Below are positions 1 to 8,197 of a stretch of DNA of 64,000 bases, piece by piece. Origin of the DNA: Winogradskyella eckloniae (lineage in GTDB: Bacteria > Bacteroidota > Bacteroidia > Flavobacteriales > Flavobacteriaceae). The position numbers and the translations under genes are program-made. The notes beneath the pieces were generated by a model. That model was not told the DNA's origin. It searched no databases and saw only the letters and a list, made by a program, of their open reading frames with translations. The stretch is from contig NZ_JABRWP010000011.1 in assembly GCF_013249045.1 (NCBI RefSeq), positions 57,763-121,762 on the forward strand. The letters run 5' to 3'. How positions within the stretch are numbered: position 1 is the first letter of the stretch; each line of letters begins with the position of its first letter.

Positions 1-106
1 TTTAGAAGGCACTGGTGCAGATGCTAAAGCTGAAATTAAATTTCAAAAAGGCGAAGTGAAAAAGTTATTATTACGTTTTGCGAAACTTCAAATTTTAAGA
101 AGTTAA
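1..106 (+). CDS. C-terminal end of a UvrD/PcrA-type helicase (partial)
   Basis: The window opens inside a gene. Only the last 34 codons are visible, in the frame beginning at base 2 and ending at TAA 104-106. The peptide ends in the pattern EGTGADAKAEIKF, then KKLLLRFAKLQIL, which resembles the short C-terminal segment of UvrD/PcrA superfamily 1 helicases, where a glycine-rich stretch is followed by a KxLLLxFAKL tail. No helicase motif lies in the visible part, so the family call rests on the tail alone. Confidence 0.5.
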   Translation, partial: LEGTGADAKAEIKFQKGEVKKLLLRFAKLQILRS

Positions 107-300
107 TCTCGTTTACCATTCAAGCAGTATAAAAATAGTTCTGAAACCTTGTTTTAGTAGCACTACCACGTTTTTTATGCCGTTATAACAAAGGGTTACG
201 AAGTGAAAACTAGACTTGTAGGGATTTAAGGGCTACATACCACAATTGAAACCCATTTTCTTATTACAGCAGCATTAAAACGGCAATCAAGGCAACCTAT

Positions 301-1167
301 TTATAAATGCGTTTCAATAAAGGCTTTTAGTTTTAATGAGGTGTCTAATAAATTCAGACCAACCCAACCATGACCTTCATTAGGATATAAGGTAAACTCA
401 TGGGTCACATTAAGCTCAGCAAGTTTACTTTGCATTGCGGTACCTTGAGTGGTTGGTACCAAAGGATCTTCGCCACCATAAAATAAAATAGTAGGAGGTG
501 AGGCGCTTGTAGCTCTATGATATGGGCTAATTTCTTCTAAATACGGTACAGAGGTATCAATGCCTAAATTATTCAATAGTGCTTGTAAAATAGGATTGGT
601 ATTTTCTAGATATGCAGGATCAGTAAAATTGGTTGGGCCAACCACACTACAAACCATTTCTGTTTGTTGTTCGGTATCAAAGCCATAACTCCATAACAAC
701 GATAGATGTGCACCAGCACTGACACCAACAAAACCAATAGCATCAGAAATGGTGTAATAATTTTCATTTTCGGCCATAAAGTCTATAACACTCGTAATGT
801 CATCAATTTGCATAGGATAAGCTTGGTTGTTTTCGTCTGCCAGTCTGTAGTTCATATTAACAATGGCATAATTAGGCAGTTGATCTAGTATAAAATCTTT
901 AAAAGCGTCCATGTCTTCTTTATCGCCTGCAGACCATCCACCACCATGCACTAAGATGAGTGTTTTTGTGCTAAGTGATCGATTGGCTGGTAAATACAAA
1001 TCAAAAACCTGATCCGAATCACTGCCATAAGACACATTAAGTTCTGTATATGCTTCTAAAGGGTTTAAAACCTCTGGTTGTTGGTTGTCATCAGTACTAT
1101 CAGAATTACACGCAATACATGTTGCCATTGTAATCCATAAAATGAAAATAAGCTTTATTGGTTTCAT
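301..1167 (-). CDS. alpha/beta hydrolase lipoprotein (esterase, BD-FAE/acetyl esterase type)
   Basis: A 288-residue exported esterase-like protein. The N-terminus has a hydrophobic segment and a lipobox-like TCIAC around residues 16-20, so it is probably a lipoprotein anchored in an envelope membrane. The oxyanion-hole motif HGGGW, the nucleophile elbow GVSAG, an acid in GGEDPLVP and a final histidine in NEGHGW give a complete catalytic triad in the usual order. The substrate is unknown; relatives hydrolyse short acyl esters on sugars or xenobiotics. It is divergent from tsaC (start codons 58 bases apart), so the two promoters share a short gap. Confidence 0.8.
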   Translation of the reverse strand: MKPIKLIFILWITMATCIACNSDSTDDNQQPEVLNPLEAYTELNVSYGSDSDQVFDLYLPANRSLSTKTLILVHGGGWSAGDKEDMDAFKDFILDQLPNYAIVNMNYRLADENNQAYPMQIDDITSVIDFMAENENYYTISDAIGFVGVSAGAHLSLLWSYGFDTEQQTEMVCSVVGPTNFTDPAYLENTNPILQALLNNLGIDTSVPYLEEISPYHRATSASPPTILFYGGEDPLVPTTQGTAMQSKLAELNVTHEFTLYPNEGHGWVGLNLLDTSLKLKAFIETHL

Positions 1168-1225
1168 GCGTCTATGGTATTGAAAAATATAGTTACTTTG
1201 TAAACGTATTGGAAAGATACTTATT

Positions 1226-1846
1226 ATGGCTGAATTTATTAAAATATATCCAGAAAATCCTAATCCTAAGGCAATTCAGAGTGTGGTAAAAACACTTAAA
1301 AATGGTGGATTAATCATTTATCCTACAGATACCGTATATGGTTTAGGGTGTGATATCACTAATATAAAAGCGTTAGAACGTATTGCTAAAATTAAAGGAG
1401 TGAAGTTAGAAAAATCTAATTTTTCCTTTGTCTGTGAAGATTTAAGTAACCTTAGTGATTACGTAAAACAAATAGATACAACCACATTTAAGATCTTAAA
1501 ACGTGCCTTGCCAGGACCATATACGTTTATCTTGCCAGGTTCTAAAAATCTACCCAATCCATTTAAAAAACGTAAAACGGTTGGGATTAGAGTTCCAGAT
1601 AATGCCATAGCTTTAGCCTTGGTTAGTGCTTTAGGAAACCCAATTGTATCGACATCCATTAGAGATGATGATGATGTTTTAGAATACACTACAGATCCCG
1701 AACTTATTTTAGAAAAATGGGATAAATTAGTAGATGTTGTTATAGATGGTGGTTATGGCGACAATGAAGCATCTACCATTATCGATTTATCTGAAGACGA
1801 ACCTGTCGTTGTTAGAGAAGGTAAAGGGAGTTTGGAGATTTTTTAG
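1226..1846 (+). CDS. tsaC: L-threonylcarbamoyladenylate synthase (TsaC/Sua5/YwlC family)
   Basis: Makes threonylcarbamoyl-AMP from threonine, bicarbonate and ATP, the first step of t6A modification of ANN-decoding tRNAs in the cytoplasm. The 206-residue protein is a single YrdC domain. It has the conserved IYPTDTVYGLGCD near residue 32, KSNFSF, LPGPYTFIL and the GIRVPD stretch, then the PIVSTSI signature. There is no C-terminal Sua5 domain, so it is the short form. No other t6A gene is in the window. Confidence 0.9.
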   Translation: MAEFIKIYPENPNPKAIQSVVKTLKNGGLIIYPTDTVYGLGCDITNIKALERIAKIKGVKLEKSNFSFVCEDLSNLSDYVKQIDTTTFKILKRALPGPYTFILPGSKNLPNPFKKRKTVGIRVPDNAIALALVSALGNPIVSTSIRDDDDVLEYTTDPELILEKWDKLVDVVIDGGYGDNEASTIIDLSEDEPVVVREGKGSLEIF

Positions 1847-1947
1847 GAGTGTTTTATTGTTAAGCCTTTTAGTATTTCCCATAAACATTTTTATTTATAT
1901 ATTCTTTTTCTTACATTTATAATTCCCCCTTTAATACTAATTAAATA

Positions 1948-1969
1948 GCGATTCTTTGTAATCGCTTTT
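1948..1969 (+). terminator. possible terminator downstream of tsaC
   Basis: A hairpin GCGATT / AATCGC with a six-base loop is followed by four T. It lies 100 bases after the tsaC stop and just before the 3' end of the opposing tracrRNA, so it would keep tsaC transcription out of the CRISPR RNA. The T-tract is short. Confidence 0.4.
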
Positions 1970-1997
1970 GGTGTTTGTTGTCGTTAATTATAGGAAT

Positions 1998-2077
1998 AAA
2001 AAAAGGCGACAAGAATTAACCTGCCACCTTAAATGTTTTCACAACGGAATAATCCTTATTGTGAATTGCTTTCAGTA
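1998..2077 (-). ncRNA. tracrRNA of the type II-C CRISPR-Cas system
   Basis: On the minus strand, 2076-2058 reads ACTGAAAGCAATTCACAAT. This pairs with the first 19 nt of the CRISPR repeat read on the minus strand (18 Watson-Crick pairs and one G-U pair). Next come a small nexus-like hairpin around GGATTATTCC, with flanking CACAA/TTGTG able to pair, and a final stem GGTGGCA/TGTCGCC (2028-2022 with 2011-2005) followed by seven U (2004-1998), a rho-independent terminator. A TATATTTA box at 2088-2081 resembles the TAnnTTTG -7 element, which would start the RNA almost exactly at the anti-repeat. No clear TTG -33 element was seen. The RNA is divergent from cas9. Confidence 0.85.
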
Positions 2078-2105
2078 CTGTAAATATATAAAAAGAAAAT
2101 TATAT

Positions 2106-2152
2106 ACCTAATACGGAATTCCGTAATAATATTGTTTTATTAAGTATTAGGT
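2106..2152. promoter_or_regulatory. palindromes in the tracrRNA-cas9 intergenic region
   Basis: A perfect 14-bp palindrome lies at 2112-2125 (TACGGAATTCCGTA). A second inverted repeat has 9-bp arms ACCTAATAC (2106-2114) and GTATTAGGT (2144-2152), overlapping the first. A candidate cas9 promoter, TTG at 2132-2134 and TAAACTAG at 2154-2161 (19-base spacing, poor -7), would have its -33 box inside the larger inverted repeat. The position, between divergent cas9 and tracrRNA promoters, suits an operator, but no cognate regulator is known. Confidence 0.4.
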
Positions 2153-2178
2153 TTAAACTAGAATTAAATAAATTATTA

Positions 2179-5100
2179 ATGAAAAAAATACTAGGCTTAG
2201 ATTTAGGAACAAATTCGATTGGGTGGGCTCAAATAGAATTAGATTTTAAGAATAAAAAGGGTAATATTAAAGGTGTTGGCAGTCGCATAATACCTATGAG
2301 TCAAGATATTTTAGGAAAGTTTGATGCAGGACAATCCATATCCCAAACCGCAGAAAGAACAGGATACAGAGGAGTAAGACGGCTTTACCAAAGAGATAAC
2401 CTGCGCAGAGAACGTTTGCACAGAGTGTTAAATGTTTTAGGAATGCTTCCTTCTCATTATAAAGCAAGTATAGATTTTGAAAAAAAGTTGGGACAATTTA
2501 AACCTAAAACAGAGGTTAAGTTGCCTTATATAAGGAAAGAAGATGACCAATACTCATTTATTTTTCAAAACTCATTTCAGGAAATGGTCGAAATTTTTAA
2601 AGCCAATGGGTACACTGAAAATATTCCGTATGATTGGACAATTTACTATTTACGAAAAAAAGCCTTGACTCAAAAAATTGAAATAGAAGAATTGGCCTGG
2701 TTGCTTTTGAATTTTAATCAAAAAAGAGGCTATTATCAATTAAGAGGTGAGGAAGAAGAATTTAATAAAAACAAAAGCGAGGAATTTTATGCACTTCAAG
2801 TAGCAGATGTTCAAGCAACTGAAGATACCAACGCAAAGGGAACTTGGTACAATGTGGTTTTAGAAAACGGATGGATTTATAGACGTCAAAGCAAGGAACC
2901 GCTTTTTGAGTGGAAAGGTAAAACCAAAGAATTTATTATAACAACAAGTTTGGATGACCACGGTAATGTTAAAACCGATAAAGAGGGAAATGAAAAACGC
3001 AGCTTTAGGGCTGTTGATTCTGAAAAAGATTGGATTGCCATAAAGAAGAAGACTGAAAATGATATTGAAGACTCAGAAAAAACCGTTGGGACCTACATAT
3101 TTGAATCGCTAGTTAAAAATCCAAGTCAAAAAATAAGAGGTAAACTCGTTAAGACCATTGAGCGTAAATATTATAGAAATGAGCTCGAAAAAATACTTGA
3201 TAAACAATTAAAGGAGTATTCAAGTATATTTAATGATGATACTTTAAAGTCTTGTGTAGAAGAATTATACCCTAGAAATGAAGCGCATCAAAACACATTA
3301 ATGACAAAAGATTTTAAACATCTTTTTGTTAACGACATTATTTTTTATCAGCGTCCTTTAAAAAGCAAAAAATCCTCTATTTCAGATTGTCCTTACGAAA
3401 CACGTTCTTATTATAAAGATGGCGAGCTTTTAAAAAGACCACTAAAATGTATTCCAAGATCCAACCCAATTTATCAAGAGTTTAGACTTTGGCAGTTCAT
3501 TCATAATTTAAAAATTTATCAAAAAGAAGGCGAAGAAAATGGAAAACCAGTGATAGATATCGATGTAACCATACAGTTTTTGGACAATCCTGAAAGCTAT
3601 GCAACACTTTTTAAACAGCTTAACAGTAAAAAAGAAGTAAACCAAAAGCAATTGCTCTCATTGTTTAAACTTAATGAAACCTCTCATCGTTGGAATTTTC
3701 CAGAGGATAAGAAATATCCATGTAATGAAACACGAAGCCAGATAGCGAGCAGGCTTTCAAAATTGGATGGTTTTGATGTTGATGCTTTCTTAACTCAAGA
3801 AAAATTTCACGCTTTATGGCATCTCATTTATTCAGTTACCGATAAAGTGGAATACGAAAAAGCCCTATCCACTTTTGCCAAGAAAAATAATTTACCTGTT
3901 GCTAATTTTATAGAGAATTTCAAACGATTCCCTCCATTTGAAAGTTCTTATGGTGCCTATTCTGAAAAAGCCATTAAAAAACTATTGCCATTGATGAGAA
4001 TGGGCAAATACTGGAATGAAGAAGCTATTTCCAATGAAGTAAAAAATAGAATTACAGATATTGTAGAGCGCCTAAATTCTATAGATTATCAAAGTGATAA
4101 ACTTGATACTATTGCTGATGATGATGTGCCAATGCGCTTATTAAAATCCTTTGTTAAATCTAAAAATCGAACGCATCCATTACAAGGATTAAATACATAT
4201 CAAACGTGTTATGCAGAATATAATAGACATTCCGAAATTGGAAATATCGTCCAATGGAAGCAGCCAGAGGATATTGATAATTATTTAGGAACATTTAAGC
4301 AGCACAGTTTGCGAAACCCTATTGTTGAGCAAGTTGTATTGGAAACGCTGCGCGTGGTTAGAGATGTATGGAAATACTATGGAGAAAAAGAAATCAAAAA
4401 AGGTAGAGAAATTTACAAACCACTTTTTGATGAAATACACGTAGAATTAGTTCGTGAGATGAAAAACGACAAAAAAACAAGAGAGCGCATATCAAAAGCA
4501 AATACGGAAAGGGAAAACACCAATGAACGTATAAAGGCTTTGCTCGAAGAGTTAAAAGCCGACCCAGAGGTTATTGATGATGTACGACCATATTCTCCAA
4601 GTCATCAAGAAATTTTAAAAATTTACGAAGATGGATTGTTTTCCAGCTTAAAGGAAGTTGATGAGGGTATCGAAAAAATTAGAAAAAAGAATAAGCCTAC
4701 CAAGTCTGAAATTGTGAAGTACAAACTTTGGTTGGAGCAAGGTTATATTTCGCCATATACAGGAAAAATAATTCCACTATCAAAGTTGTTCTCAACGGCT
4801 TATCAAATTGAGCATATTATTCCGCAATCGCGTTATTTTGATAATTCTATGAACAACAAGATTATTTGCGAAAGTGCTGTAAATGAAGAAAAAGATAATA
4901 AAACAGCTTACGAGTTTATAAAAGAAAGAGGAGGAGCACTTATAGATTTAGGGCACGGAAAATCAGTTTCTCTATTTACTTTAAATGATTATGAACAGCA
5001 TTGTCAAACATATTTTAAAAAGAACAAATCCAAGCTTGAAAGACTTTTAAGTGAAGATATCCCAGAAGGTTTCATAAATCGCCAGCTGAATGACAGTAGG

Positions 5101-6582
5101 TACATCAGTAAAATTGTAAAAGGATTATTGAGCAATATTGTAAGGGAAGATGGTGAACTTGAGGCTACTTCAAAGCATCTTGTTCCTGTTAATGGAGCAA
5201 TTACTTCAAAATTAAAACAAGATTGGGGACTCAACGACAAGTGGAATGAAATTATAGTACCCCGTTTTAAACGATTAAACGAAAAAACTAATAGCAATGA
5301 TTTCGGATATTGGGATGAAAAGATTAATGCCTTTAGAATACAAGTGCCTAAAGAGCTCGAACGTAATTTTAGTAAGAAAAGAATAGACCACAGGCATCAT
5401 GCTTTGGATGCATTAGTTATAGCCTGTACAACGAAAGATCACATCAATTACATTACTTCAATTAACACAGAAAGAAGAAATTTTGCTTTAGTAAGTAAAT
5501 TAAGAAATACAGAAACCATTATTAATAGTAATGGAAACAAGAGAACTGTTGCAAAAGAATACTTAAAACCTTGGAAAGATTTTACTACTGATGCCAAAGA
5601 TGTATTGGAAAAAACAGTAATAAGTTTTAAATCAAACAATAGGGTAATTAATAAAACGAACAACAAGGTTTGGAAATGGGTTAATGAAAACGGACAGTTA
5701 AAGAAAAAACTGGTAAAACAAAACAGAGGTCAAAATTGGGCGATAAGAAAGCCCATGCATAAAGAAACTGTTTCGGGAAAGATAAACATGGAGGTTCCCA
5801 AAGGAAAAATTGCAACCGCTACACGTACAGAGCTAACTGATATTAAAACCAGAAAACGCCTAGAGTCTATTACAGATATGAGTATCCAAAAAATACTTGA
5901 TAATCATTTAAAAAATTATACAGACGATAGCGGTAATGAGAATTTTGAATTGGCGTTTAACCAAGACGGTGTTGACGAACTCAACAAAAATATTCAAAAA
6001 TTAAATGGAGGAAAACGTCATCATCCAATTAAAAAAGTTAGGTTATACGAAGTGGGAGTTAAATTTTCTATTGGAGAAACAGGACAGAAGTCTACAAAAT
6101 TTGTTGAAGCGGCTAAAGGGACAAATCTTTTTTTCAATATTTATTGGGACGAGAAAAAACAGAAACGAACGTTTGAAACTGTACCACTAAATGAAGTCAT
6201 TGCTCATCAAAAGCAAGTTGCGCACGTACCAAAAAATGAAAGAACAGAGGTGCAAATTGATAATTCTAAAGGTAAATTTCTATTTTCATTATCACCTAAC
6301 GATTTGGTATTTGTTCCGAATAAAGATGAATTGAATAATCCTTCAATGGTCGTTTATGAAAAACTGAATAGAGAGCAATTAGAGCGAATTTACAAAATGG
6401 TCAGTAGCAGTGGTAATCAATGTTTTTTCATTAAGTCGGAGGTAGCAAATTTAATTTGGAACAAGAAAGAATATTCCGCTTTAAATAAAATGGAAAAAGA
6501 TATTAATGGTAACATGATAAAAAATATTTGCTGGAAATTAAAAACAGATAGAATAGGAAACTTGAACGGTCTAAAATTATGA
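2179..6582 (+). CDS. cas9: CRISPR-associated endonuclease Cas9, type II-C
   Basis: RNA-guided double-strand DNA nuclease that uses crRNA and tracrRNA to cut invading DNA. All catalytic positions are visible. RuvC-I is GLDLGTNSIGW with Asp8. An arginine-rich bridge helix spans about 64-88. RuvC-II is HVELVREM with Glu756. The HNH motif is IEHIIPQS with His879 and a downstream Asn902. RuvC-III is DHRHHALDAL with His1074 and Asp1077. About 390 residues follow RuvC-III, the wedge and PAM-interacting region. At 1467 residues it is long for II-C Cas9 as a whole but normal for Bacteroidota members. The TGA stop overlaps the cas1 ATG by 4 bp, so the genes are co-transcribed. With only cas1 and cas2 beside it and no csn2 or cas4, the locus is type II-C. 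Confidence 0.97.
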   Translation: MKKILGLDLGTNSIGWAQIELDFKNKKGNIKGVGSRIIPMSQDILGKFDAGQSISQTAERTGYRGVRRLYQRDNLRRERLHRVLNVLGMLPSHYKASIDFEKKLGQFKPKTEVKLPYIRKEDDQYSFIFQNSFQEMVEIFKANGYTENIPYDWTIYYLRKKALTQKIEIEELAWLLLNFNQKRGYYQLRGEEEEFNKNKSEEFYALQVADVQATEDTNAKGTWYNVVLENGWIYRRQSKEPLFEWKGKTKEFIITTSLDDHGNVKTDKEGNEKRSFRAVDSEKDWIAIKKKTENDIEDSEKTVGTYIFESLVKNPSQKIRGKLVKTIERKYYRNELEKILDKQLKEYSSIFNDDTLKSCVEELYPRNEAHQNTLMTKDFKHLFVNDIIFYQRPLKSKKSSISDCPYETRSYYKDGELLKRPLKCIPRSNPIYQEFRLWQFIHNLKIYQKEGEENGKPVIDIDVTIQFLDNPESYATLFKQLNSKKEVNQKQLLSLFKLNETSHRWNFPEDKKYPCNETRSQIASRLSKLDGFDVDAFLTQEKFHALWHLIYSVTDKVEYEKALSTFAKKNNLPVANFIENFKRFPPFESSYGAYSEKAIKKLLPLMRMGKYWNEEAISNEVKNRITDIVERLNSIDYQSDKLDTIADDDVPMRLLKSFVKSKNRTHPLQGLNTYQTCYAEYNRHSEIGNIVQWKQPEDIDNYLGTFKQHSLRNPIVEQVVLETLRVVRDVWKYYGEKEIKKGREIYKPLFDEIHVELVREMKNDKKTRERISKANTERENTNERIKALLEELKADPEVIDDVRPYSPSHQEILKIYEDGLFSSLKEVDEGIEKIRKKNKPTKSEIVKYKLWLEQGYISPYTGKIIPLSKLFSTAYQIEHIIPQSRYFDNSMNNKIICESAVNEEKDNKTAYEFIKERGGALIDLGHGKSVSLFTLNDYEQHCQTYFKKNKSKLERLLSEDIPEGFINRQLNDSRYISKIVKGLLSNIVREDGELEATSKHLVPVNGAITSKLKQDWGLNDKWNEIIVPRFKRLNEKTNSNDFGYWDEKINAFRIQVPKELERNFSKKRIDHRHHALDALVIACTTKDHINYITSINTERRNFALVSKLRNTETIINSNGNKRTVAKEYLKPWKDFTTDAKDVLEKTVISFKSNNRVINKTNNKVWKWVNENGQLKKKLVKQNRGQNWAIRKPMHKETVSGKINMEVPKGKIATATRTELTDIKTRKRLESITDMSIQKILDNHLKNYTDDSGNENFELAFNQDGVDELNKNIQKLNGGKRHHPIKKVRLYEVGVKFSIGETGQKSTKFVEAAKGTNLFFNIYWDEKKQKRTFETVPLNEVIAHQKQVAHVPKNERTEVQIDNSKGKFLFSLSPNDLVFVPNKDELNNPSMVVYEKLNREQLERIYKMVSSSGNQCFFIKSEVANLIWNKKEYSALNKMEKDINGNMIKNICWKLKTDRIGNLNGLKL

Positions 6583-7499
6583 TAAAACGCACCCTGTTTT
6601 TCGGAAATCCAGCCTATCTCAGTACCAAGAATGAGCAGTTGGTGGTTAATTTTCCTGAAGAAGTTAAGGGTGAAAAGACCATTCCTATTGAGGATTTAGG
6701 TTATGTGGTACTGGAAAATCCACAGATAACCGTTACCAATGGCTTGCTTATGAAATTGGTTCAAAACAAAACGGCCGTCATTACCTGCGACAAACAACAT
6801 TTGCCCTGTAGCTTTTTACAGCCCTTGGTTGGCCATAGTGAGCAGACAGAACGCATGCGTCATCAACTTAATGCCAGCCTGCCGCTAAAAAAGAACCTTT
6901 GGCAACAGACGGTTACGGCTAAAATAGACAACCAAGCTGGGCATTTTATTGTTAGAGGTAAAAATGCATTACGTTTAAAACGCTATGCCAAGGCCGTAAA
7001 AAGTGGCGATTTTAACAATCAAGAAGCCTTGGCTGCCGCATTTTATTTTCAAAACCTTTTTGATATCGATGGTTTTAGCCGTAACCAAAAAGGAGTGCCG
7101 CCAAATAATCTGCTCAATTATGGTTATGCCATTCTTAGAGCTGTCACAGCAAGGGCTTTGGTAAGTAGTGGTTTATTGCCTTCGGTTGGAATTTTTCACC
7201 ATAATAAATACAATGCGTTCTGTTTGGCAGATGATGTTATGGAGCCTTACCGTCCCTTTGTAGATGCTTTGGTCTATGATATTGTGGAAACCGGTTGCAA
7301 TTTAGAGACGCTCAATACCAATATAAAATCCGATTTGTTGATGATTCCTGCAATAGATGTGGTCATTGATGGTAAACGAAGCCCGTTGATGAATGCCATG
7401 AGTCGTACCACGGCAAGTTTATTTGAGTGTTTTGAAGGCAGTAAGAGAAAAATATTATATCCCGAACTTAAGAGTGCGCTAGAAACCTTTACAAGTTAA
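6579..7499 (+). CDS. cas1: CRISPR-associated endonuclease/integrase Cas1 (type II)
   Basis: Catalytic subunit of the Cas1-Cas2 complex that inserts new spacers at the leader end of the array. The length of 306 residues is typical for type II. The metal-binding residues are recognisable as Glu149 (NNQEALAAAF), His207 in GIFHHNKYNAF, and Glu222 in ADDVMEPYRPF. It begins inside the last codons of cas9 and is followed 14 bases later by cas2. By hand count of sample lines it is richer in G+C than cas9 (for example 28 of 60 bases at 6841-6900), so the adaptation genes and cas9 may have different histories. Confidence 0.95.
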   Translation: MIKRTLFFGNPAYLSTKNEQLVVNFPEEVKGEKTIPIEDLGYVVLENPQITVTNGLLMKLVQNKTAVITCDKQHLPCSFLQPLVGHSEQTERMRHQLNASLPLKKNLWQQTVTAKIDNQAGHFIVRGKNALRLKRYAKAVKSGDFNNQEALAAAFYFQNLFDIDGFSRNQKGVPPNNLLNYGYAILRAVTARALVSSGLLPSVGIFHHNKYNAFCLADDVMEPYRPFVDALVYDIVETGCNLETLNTNIKSDLLMIPAIDVVIDGKRSPLMNAMSRTTASLFECFEGSKRKILYPELKSALETFTS

Positions 7500-7504
7500 T
7501 ATGA

Positions 7505-7858
<354 letters not shown>

Positions 7859-7868
7859 TCTATAGATT

Positions 7869-7900
7869 GTCCCCTTGAGGGGACTTTAGGGGTGTTTTTT
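7869..7900 (+). terminator. terminator of the cas operon; member of a small dispersed hairpin family
   Basis: A perfect hairpin GTCCCCTTGAGGGGAC (7869-7884) is followed by TTTAGGGGTG and a run of seven T. It starts 11 bases after the cas2 stop. The layout, C-rich arm, G-rich arm, GACTTT, then AGGGG, recurs near 48971 and 49036. Confidence 0.6.
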
Positions 7901-7925
7901 TGTAATGTTTAAACAGTGCCATGAA

Positions 7926-7998
7926 AAACAGGCTACAGCAAGTGTCCTGAGAATAATCAATTACCTTTCGACTTTGATTAAGGCAGCAATTAACACAC
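7926..7998. repeat. fossil leader-repeat junction upstream of the array
   Basis: 7934-7949 reads TACAGCAAGTGTCCTG, against TACAGCAAGTATCCTG at the true junction (8181-8196). It is preceded by the same AAAACAGG and followed by GAATAATCAAT, against GAATCATCAAT in the repeat. The far end of the decayed unit reads GGCAGCAATTAACAC, resembling the repeat end GAAAGCAATTCACAAC. This appears to be an older copy of leader and first repeat. The sequence from 8012 to 8066 has a weaker likeness to the repeat. Confidence 0.55.
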
Positions 7999-8156
7999 TT
8001 AAATCGATTAAACGAGATTCATCGAATTCCATTAAAAAATAGTGGAATGCATTAAAGCAATTAAACTGACGTTTTATTATTTGAATTGAAAAAATGAATA
8101 GAAGATAAATAAGTCTGTTATAAAAAACAAGAATTATGCAAATTCTAAGCTTATAT

Positions 8157-8197
8157 ATAAAAAACAGGATACCAGCCTGTTACAGCAAGTATCCTGT
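8157..8197. promoter_or_regulatory. leader end of the array with inverted repeat across the insertion point
   Basis: The last leader bases contain ACAGGATAC (8164-8172). Its perfect complement GTATCCTGT (8189-8197) spans the junction between leader and first repeat at 8192/8193. CTGTTACAG (8177-8185) is a further small palindrome between the arms. The location is where Cas1-Cas2 would insert new spacers, so the structure may mark that site. The rest of 7999-8156 holds no gene that could be recognised. Confidence 0.5.

Noticed and set aside
8012..8066. A second fossil repeat upstream of the array
   Set aside because: It shares GATTCATC and AAAGCAATT-AAC with the repeat, but the middle does not align and chance similarity in AT-rich DNA cannot be excluded.
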